Assembly (NCBI GenBank): GCA_021849435.1
Contig: JAJZSX010000005.1
Coordinates: 1-20,740, forward strand
Source: Actinomycetes bacterium
Lineage (GTDB): Bacteria > Actinomycetota > Acidimicrobiia > Acidimicrobiales > RAAP-2
Direction: 5' to 3'
Length of the DNA: 20,740 nucleotides
The translations under genes and the position numbers were made by a program. The notes under the pieces are model-generated. The model had not been told where the DNA came from. It did not search any database and worked only from the letters and a program-made list of their open reading frames with translations. Positions 15,888 to 20,740 of this stretch are shown here, piece by piece; position 1 is the first letter of the stretch, and every line of letters starts with the position of its first letter.

Positions 15888-17570
15888 CTACTTCACCGGC
15901 TTGACGTGCATCACGATCGCGAGCAGGTCATAGTTCCACGTTGCCGGCGTCGTGTACGGATTCTTCGCCGAAGGCCAGCCCACCCAGTGGCGCGTGGAGA
16001 ACAAGCCCCACATGCCGCCGTAGTAGAGGTTGAGCACCGGAACCTGGTTGTACATCACGTCGGTCAGGGCGTGGATCCACGGCGTCGCTGCCGCCGTGGT
16101 ACGCGCCGCCGCCAAGCCCGCGAGGTAGTGGTCCACCACCGGGCTCGAGAAGTGCTCGATGTTGCTGCTCGCCGGCGTGTTCAGGGGCACGTCAAAGGCG
16201 CTGTTCAACTGGGGGTTGTAGGTCGAGTACGCGCTTCCCGTTCCACCAAATGCGTCAATGTTGGCGTCGTAGGTCCCATTCGCGTTCCCGTTGGCCCAAC
16301 CGGTGTAGTCCGTAAAGTTCGTAGTCACGTTCATGCCGAGGGCATTCAGTTCCTTGGCGATCTCCGTCGCGGCACCGTTCCAGTCGGTCCAACCCAACGG
16401 GCAATTGATATTGAAGCCCACCTGTGTGCCGGCCGAGTTCACGAGTTTGCCGTTCTGCTGGGTGTAGCCCGCCTTGGCGAAGTACGACAGTGCCAGCGAG
16501 GTGTTCTGCTGGATCAATCCCTTGTTCGGTATCGTCGGGTCGGTCCAGGCGGCCTGTCCCGGCAGCATTGCCCCTGTCTGGGGGGCGACGCCTTCAAGCC
16601 CGAAGAGCGCGGCGTTCTCTACGGCTGACCGATTGATCGCGTACGACATACCCAGGCGGAAGTCGACGTTGTTGAACGGCGCCTTGGTCAAGTTCATGAA
16701 CAGTGAGATCACTCCCCCCGGCGGGAACCAGTAGACGTTGTGCTTCGGGTCTTGGCCCACGAAGGCGGTCTTCACGTTCGGGAAGTTGTCGTACGCGAAA
16801 TCGTAGGCACCACTCGCGATGAGCAGCTGGTTCGCGGCCCCCGTCGACGGGCCCGCGACGAACGCGACGTTCTCTGGACGCACGCTCGACGCTTCGAACG
16901 ACGACGGGACCCTCATAAAGACAGTCTTGGTCGGTGCGTAGGACTTAAGCGTGTAGGGACCCGTGCCCACGGGATGCGTGTTGGTGAACGTCGCCGGATT
17001 GCTCAGGCGCGACCAGATCGCGCTCGGAACGATCGGCACCCCGGAGATCACTTGGCGTAGCGGAACGTCCGGTGTCTTCAGCCTGAAGGTGACCTTGTTG
17101 CCGGCGTCGGACACCGACGTGACAACGGACCAAACCCCGCCGGTGTCGAGCGCGGGAAACTTCTTGAGCAGCTTGAACGTCCCCACGACGTCAGCCGGCG
17201 TGAACGCCTTGCCGTTACTCCACTTCACTCCACGCCGGATCGTGTAGGTGAGTGTCGTCGCGTTGGGCGCCGTGAAACTCGTGGCAAGCTCCGGGGCCAG
17301 GGACCCGTTCACGGGATTCAACAACTCAAGGCTGTTGTACACCAGGTTGACGCCGAGATCGCCCCCGACGAACGGGTTAAGGTTCAAGACGTTGTTCGTG
17401 TTGCCCTGGATGGTGAGCACGCCGTGCGCCGCCGTTTTGGCGTGCGGCGAACTGTCGATACCGCTAGCCCCCGCACCCGACGCGACCGCGATGGTGGGGG
17501 TCAGGGAGAGTCCCACCATCGCGGCCGCGATCCCAAGCCAGACACTGTGTGGCCTCATCTGTGTTTTCAT
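15888..17570 (-). CDS. Family 5 extracellular solute-binding protein
   Basis: The 560-residue protein is the substrate receptor of the importer. It has a secretory signal at residues 1-31 (basic start, hydrophobic core LGIAAAMVGLSLTPTIAVA) and then the family 5 layout: NPFVGGDLGVNLVYNSLELLNP, the hallmark APNATTLTYTIRRGVKWSNGKAFTPADVV at about 103-131, and FRLGMSYAINRSAV. No lipobox cysteine follows the signal, which is unusual for a Gram-positive binding protein that must stay at the membrane. It may be released or held another way. Family 5 proteins bind peptides but also oligosaccharides such as xylo- and cello-oligomers in several bacteria, and the neighbouring glycosidases favour that here. 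AGAAGG precedes the ATG. Confidence 0.9.
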   Translation of the reverse strand: MKTQMRPHSVWLGIAAAMVGLSLTPTIAVASGAGASGIDSSPHAKTAAHGVLTIQGNTNNVLNLNPFVGGDLGVNLVYNSLELLNPVNGSLAPELATSFTAPNATTLTYTIRRGVKWSNGKAFTPADVVGTFKLLKKFPALDTGGVWSVVTSVSDAGNKVTFRLKTPDVPLRQVISGVPIVPSAIWSRLSNPATFTNTHPVGTGPYTLKSYAPTKTVFMRVPSSFEASSVRPENVAFVAGPSTGAANQLLIASGAYDFAYDNFPNVKTAFVGQDPKHNVYWFPPGGVISLFMNLTKAPFNNVDFRLGMSYAINRSAVENAALFGLEGVAPQTGAMLPGQAAWTDPTIPNKGLIQQNTSLALSYFAKAGYTQQNGKLVNSAGTQVGFNINCPLGWTDWNGAATEIAKELNALGMNVTTNFTDYTGWANGNANGTYDANIDAFGGTGSAYSTYNPQLNSAFDVPLNTPASSNIEHFSSPVVDHYLAGLAAARTTAAATPWIHALTDVMYNQVPVLNLYYGGMWGLFSTRHWVGWPSAKNPYTTPATWNYDLLAIVMHVKPVK

Positions 17571-17596
17571 GGTCTACCTTCTCTCTTCGACCGGAC

Positions 17597-19417
17597 TCAT
17601 CCGGCAGATAGTCGAAGCCGGGCGACGCCCGGCATGGGGATAAAGAATGTGACTGTGGCCTCCCCGCCCGTCGGCTGCACGTCGGCGAGCAGCTCTTGGT
17701 GGAGGACGTCGCTCGCGCGCAGGTGCAACCATGTCTCGGCGTCCGGCCAGTCGACACCCGCAGGCAGGACGCCAATGATGTTGGAGTGATCGACATCGAC
17801 GCGCGCGAGTCGAGCGACGTACGACTTCTCCACCAGGTTGTGGAGGCGAACGCTCACCGTGCGGTCTAGGCGCGGATCACCGCTGCTCATTTCACTGTTG
17901 ATCGTCCCGTTCCAGATCAGCACGTCGACGGAGCCGTCTTCGTGGCGAGTCGCGTTCGCCCCGACTAGGACCTCGGCCCCATCACCGCTGATAGCGAGGC
18001 TCAGGACGTCGTCACCCTGGGCCGAGGCGAGGTGCGTAGCCCAGAACCTCGGCTTGCGGAGATTGCCGACGCTGAGCAGGCCGAAGCCATCGTGAAAGAG
18101 CCTCGGCGGTCGTCCCAACTCCTCGAAGTGGTCGCTAATCACCCAGTAGGCGAGTGCGTCGATCCGCCCCTGAACGGCATCGTAACCATTGAGGATGAAG
18201 GGAGCACCCATCGGTGAATCGTGAATTGCACCGAAGTGCGTGCTGCCCACGCCCCATTCCGTCCACCAGATCGGGAGTCCCGCGTAACCGTAACGCGCAA
18301 GCAGCGGTCGCAGGTCGATTGGCAGGTTGCCGTAGGTGTGCGTCGACACGAAGTCGAGCGGCACTCGGTGGGCACTCGTGAAGTCGAGGAGCGATTCAAT
18401 CCACTCACCGGCCGCGCTTCCGGGCCCACCAACACGAAGTCGCTCGTCGACCCCTTTGACAGCTCTTGCCGCCTCCTCGTAAAGATGCAGGTACTCGTCA
18501 CGGGTACCCGTCCAGAACACCTCGAGGTTGGCCTCGTTCCACACTTCGAATCCCCATGCAGAGACCTCGTCGATCCCGTAGCGCTCGACGAGGTGGCGCG
18601 CCAGGGCAGCGACGAGATCGTGCCACTCGGTCCAGTCCTTCGGCGGAGAGATAATGCCCCGGTACGTGAAGACCGTCGCGTTGGGATCTCGGGCGAGGTC
18701 CGCCGGCATGAACGAGAGCTCCACAATCGGGCGGATTCCCATCTCGACCAAGCGGTCGTAAACGACATCGATGCCGCCGAAGTCGTACGCGAGCGAGCCA
18801 CGGGTGTCTCGGCGTACGACTTCGAGGTCGTCGTGAAGGATGGCGTGAGCACGCACGAATCGCACGCCCAGCTCATCACGGGCGATCCTCAACGCCTCGG
18901 CGAACTCGCGCCCGACGTCGTGACCGTGCTCATCGATTCCTAAGCGCAGCTGCGAGAGTCTCTCCGCGCCCACCATCTCCCATACGCGCTGGAGCCTCCG
19001 GACAACCAAGGCAGCATCGATGGTCACCTCGATCGGGGCTGGCGCGCCACGATGCGTGGTCGCCACCACCGGCGCCGACCACGCTTCAATCACATCGCCG
19101 GGACTGCGCACCGCCGCTATCCGAAAGCGGTACTCGACGCCATCGTCAATGCCGGTCACCGCGAACTGCGTCACCGGAATCGCGGCGACGTCACTCCCCC
19201 CGTGACGAAGCACGGTCAGAGGGCCCTGGCCGGCGGCCATCTCGATGACGTAACCGGCGGCACCGGGCACCGCCTCCCAGCGCAGGCGGATGTGTCCGTA
19301 CCCGGGCTCGGCGACCACCACCGTGGGCGCCGACAGCGTCGACAACGCAGCCTGGGCATCGGACCTCTCATAGATCCGAGACTCCCAGTCCTCTCGAGCC
19401 CTAAGCGGGTCACTCAT
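17597..19417 (-). CDS. GH39-type glycosidase, probable beta-xylosidase, with FN3 domain
   Basis: The 606-residue protein starts with a fibronectin type III-like domain (residues about 30-122), followed by a GH39-like TIM barrel at about 130-480 and a C-terminal beta domain. The acid/base glutamate is Glu295 in EVWNEANLEVFW and the nucleophile is Glu387 in WWTEWG. The spacing and the following EYLHLYEEAARAVK match XynB-type beta-xylosidases better than alpha-L-iduronidases, though the family includes both. There is no signal peptide, so it should act on imported oligosaccharides in the cytoplasm. The ATG at 19417 has GAGGAG 7 bases upstream and lies 1 base after the lacI stop. An N-terminal FN3 on an intracellular GH39 is uncommon. 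Confidence 0.82.
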   Translation of the reverse strand: MSDPLRAREDWESRIYERSDAQAALSTLSAPTVVVAEPGYGHIRLRWEAVPGAAGYVIEMAAGQGPLTVLRHGGSDVAAIPVTQFAVTGIDDGVEYRFRIAAVRSPGDVIEAWSAPVVATTHRGAPAPIEVTIDAALVVRRLQRVWEMVGAERLSQLRLGIDEHGHDVGREFAEALRIARDELGVRFVRAHAILHDDLEVVRRDTRGSLAYDFGGIDVVYDRLVEMGIRPIVELSFMPADLARDPNATVFTYRGIISPPKDWTEWHDLVAALARHLVERYGIDEVSAWGFEVWNEANLEVFWTGTRDEYLHLYEEAARAVKGVDERLRVGGPGSAAGEWIESLLDFTSAHRVPLDFVSTHTYGNLPIDLRPLLARYGYAGLPIWWTEWGVGSTHFGAIHDSPMGAPFILNGYDAVQGRIDALAYWVISDHFEELGRPPRLFHDGFGLLSVGNLRKPRFWATHLASAQGDDVLSLAISGDGAEVLVGANATRHEDGSVDVLIWNGTINSEMSSGDPRLDRTVSVRLHNLVEKSYVARLARVDVDHSNIIGVLPAGVDWPDAETWLHLRASDVLHQELLADVQPTGGEATVTFFIPMPGVARLRLSAG

Positions 19418-19418
19418 G

Positions 19419-20480
19419 TCACACTCCTCGTTGCGAGATCGAATCGTTGGTACGACAGCCACAGCTACGGCGAACAACGGCGGCGGTCGGAAGTGTCACG
19501 ACTTGGCGGTCCATGGTTGGATTCTCGATCCGGTTCAGCAACATCTCGACCGCTCGCTCCCCGAGCTCGCGCATCGGCTGACGCACCGTTGTAAGTGTCG
19601 GGCTCACTCGGCGACTGGACGCGATGTCGTCAAAGCCCGTCACCGCGATGTCGCCGGGAACGCGCACCCGCGCGCGGCGCAGGGTCCGCAGGCCACCGAT
19701 GGCCATCTCGTCGTTGCCGAAGACCACGGCGCGAAGTTTTCGCCCCGACAGCAGTAGACGCCGCATCGCTTCAGCGCCACCCTCCTCGGTGAAGTCGCCG
19801 CAGTCGTCCGGTGCTTGCGGCGGGTTGATCCGTGCCGACGCGAGCACCTCACAGAAACCGGCGAAGCGCTCGGCCGAGTCGGGCGAACGGGACGGTCCTC
19901 CTACGAACGCGAGCTCCCGGTACCCGTGTGTCTCGACCAGGTGCGCGGCAATTTCGCGCGCGCCGGAGCGGTTGTCGACGCTCGCTCGGTCGAGGACGCG
20001 ACGTCCCGGAAGGCTGGCGACGATGACCACCGGCACGATACGAGAGATCGTCGAGATTTCGCGCTCCGAGAGACTCCCCGACACGACAACCAGTCCGTCA
20101 ACTTTGCCAACGATCGATCGAAGGAGATCGCGCCCCGAGGCCCCCCGCGACGCCGCGATGAGTACGGCCTCACCCGCGAGCGTCGCGGCACGCTCGGCGC
20201 CCCTGATCACCTCGTCGACGTAGAGAGGTGACTCGTCTTCGGTGGCGCCCGAACGACCCAGATCTGGAAAGATAACGCCGACGATTCCCGCACGGTTGGA
20301 GGCCAGGCTTCGCGCCGCCCCGTTCGGCACCCACCCGAGGTCACGTGCCGCGGCGAACACGCGCTCGCGCGTCGACCCCTTGCCGAAAGTGGCATCACTC
20401 ATGATGCGCGACACGGTGGCCGTCGAGACACCACACCGCTGTGCTACGGCGTAAATTGTCGCCTTCCCTGACAGTGCCAC
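19419..20480 (-). CDS. LacI-family transcriptional repressor of the sugar operon
   Basis: The 353-residue regulator has an N-terminal LacI helix-turn-helix (TIYAVAQRCGVSTATVSRIM, about residues 8-27), a hinge ending NGAARSLASNRAG, and a periplasmic-binding-protein-like sensor domain (IVGVIFPDLG through VTGFDDIASSRRVSPTLTTVRQP). A CGC end (SCGCRTND) is close to the C-terminus. It is the first gene of the operon, one base before the GH39 gene. It very likely binds the two AAGCGCTT sites at 20517-20544, 37 bases upstream of its own start, and so represses itself and the glycosidase/transporter genes until a sugar inducer binds. The GTG start follows a GGGGGG run. Confidence 0.9.
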   Translation of the reverse strand: MALSGKATIYAVAQRCGVSTATVSRIMSDATFGKGSTRERVFAAARDLGWVPNGAARSLASNRAGIVGVIFPDLGRSGATEDESPLYVDEVIRGAERAATLAGEAVLIAASRGASGRDLLRSIVGKVDGLVVVSGSLSEREISTISRIVPVVIVASLPGRRVLDRASVDNRSGAREIAAHLVETHGYRELAFVGGPSRSPDSAERFAGFCEVLASARINPPQAPDDCGDFTEEGGAEAMRRLLLSGRKLRAVVFGNDEMAIGGLRTLRRARVRVPGDIAVTGFDDIASSRRVSPTLTTVRQPMRELGERAVEMLLNRIENPTMDRQVVTLPTAAVVRRSCGCRTNDSISQRGV

Positions 20481-20516
20481 CGAGCCCCCCGGAACTAGTC
20501 ACACGCGCCCACTTGG

Positions 20517-20526
20517 TTAAGCGCTT
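20517..20526. promoter_or_regulatory. LacI-type operator 1
   Basis: TTAAGCGCTT contains the perfect 8-bp palindrome AAGCGCTT with the central CG typical of LacI-family operators. Its centre is 17 bp from that of the second copy, so the two sites are about 1.6 helical turns apart. It lies between the promoter and the lacI start. Confidence 0.75.
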
Positions 20527-20533
20527 GCGTATG

Positions 20534-20544
20534 TTAAGCGCTTA
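20534..20544. promoter_or_regulatory. LacI-type operator 2, over the transcription start
   Basis: TTAAGCGCTTA contains the 10-bp palindrome TAAGCGCTTA at 20535-20544 and repeats the first operator. Its last base is shared with the -10 element at 20544-20549, so a bound repressor would cover the expected transcription start and block initiation. Confidence 0.8.
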
Positions 20545-20571
20545 TCTTACACAGTGACGAGTTCGTGTCAA
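20544..20571 (-). promoter_or_regulatory. Sigma-70-type promoter of the lacI/sugar operon
   Basis: On the minus strand, a perfect TTGACA (20571-20566) is followed after 16 bases by TAAGAT (20549-20544), a good -10 match. It points toward lacI, whose start is 64 bases from the -10. This is the clearest promoter in the window, and operator 2 begins at its -10. Confidence 0.75.
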
Positions 20572-20687
20572 GTCCTCTTCTCCAGAAAATCCAGCCCGCC
20601 CACACTAGAGATTTGCGAAGTCGGAACTGATACCGCTGGCATCAGACATCAGTACAGAAACCACCGGAAGCCGCACTAGAGTGTCCG
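20572..20687. other. Divergent spacer between lacI promoter and TPP riboswitch
   Basis: No gene is seen in these 116 bases. They should hold the promoter for the riboswitch-controlled transcript on the plus strand. The only -10-like element I see is TAGAGT at 20677-20682, without a matching -35 element. Confidence 0.4.
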
Positions 20688-20740
20688 TAATCCACACGGG
20701 GGCCCTAATGCAGGGGCTGAGAGGGAACTGACGCAGTTCC
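20688..20740 (+). ncRNA. TPP riboswitch (thi-box), cut by the window end
   Basis: The sequence carries the 5' half of the thiamine pyrophosphate aptamer: ACACGGGGGCCC at about 20694-20705, a short loop, then GGGGCTGAGAGGG, where CTGAGA is the pyrimidine-binding core of the family. The extra hairpin GGAACTG-ACG-CAGTTCC (20724-20740) corresponds to the variable P3 extension usual in actinobacterial copies. The second half (the expected ACCTGATCTGG/TAATGCC region) lies beyond the window. A gene for thiamine synthesis or transport on the plus strand should follow and be repressed by TPP. Confidence 0.9.

Noticed and set aside
1..20740. CRISPR arrays, tRNA or rRNA genes and insertion sequences
   Set aside because: No spaced direct repeats, cloverleaf sequences, rRNA motifs or transposase genes were seen.

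Overview
The window looks like chromosomal DNA from a moderately GC-rich actinomycete-type bacterium. The reasons are frequent GTG starts, an actinobacterial-style membrane protein pair, and a TPP riboswitch whose layout (CTGAGAGGG followed by an extra hairpin) is the one common in Actinomycetota. A sulfur-oxidising acidimicrobial relative is plausible, but the species cannot be fixed from sequence alone.

Left part (1-2371): an apparently gene-poor stretch is followed by two convergent genes for integral membrane proteins, a two-span protein (788-1351) and a DoxX-like multispanning protein (2371-1403). A 458-bp divergent region carrying a perfect 14-bp palindrome separates them from the next operon.

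Sulfur module (2830-6383, + strand): five tightly packed genes encode an HTH/PocR-like one-component regulator, a sulfide:quinone-oxidoreductase-like flavoprotein, a DUF1641 protein, a DsrC/TusE-like sulfur carrier and a DsrE2-like sulfurtransferase. The spacing (ATGA and GTGA overlaps, strong Shine-Dalgarno sites) says they are made together. The likely job is oxidation of sulfide or persulfide to the quinone pool, with the sulfur handed to protein carriers. A convergent 711-aa PAS-GGDEF-EAL cyclic-di-GMP enzyme follows.

Junction (8611-9743): about 1.1 kb with no intact gene, containing an apparent remnant of a small DUF1622-like membrane protein gene and an unassigned short reading frame.

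Sugar module (20480-9744, all - strand): lacI-type repressor, GH39 glycosidase, family-5 solute-binding protein, two Opp/Dpp permeases, two Opp/Dpp ATPases and a GH2 beta-glucuronidase. This reads as uptake and breakdown of a glucuronate-containing (possibly xylan-derived) oligosaccharide. A near-consensus sigma-70-type promoter and two tandem AAGCGCTT operators sit just upstream of lacI. The beta-glucuronidase gene carries two compensating single-base frameshifts, with all catalytic motifs otherwise preserved.

Right edge: a TPP (thi-box) riboswitch on the + strand starts near 20688 and is cut by the window end, so a thiamine biosynthesis or transport gene should lie just outside.
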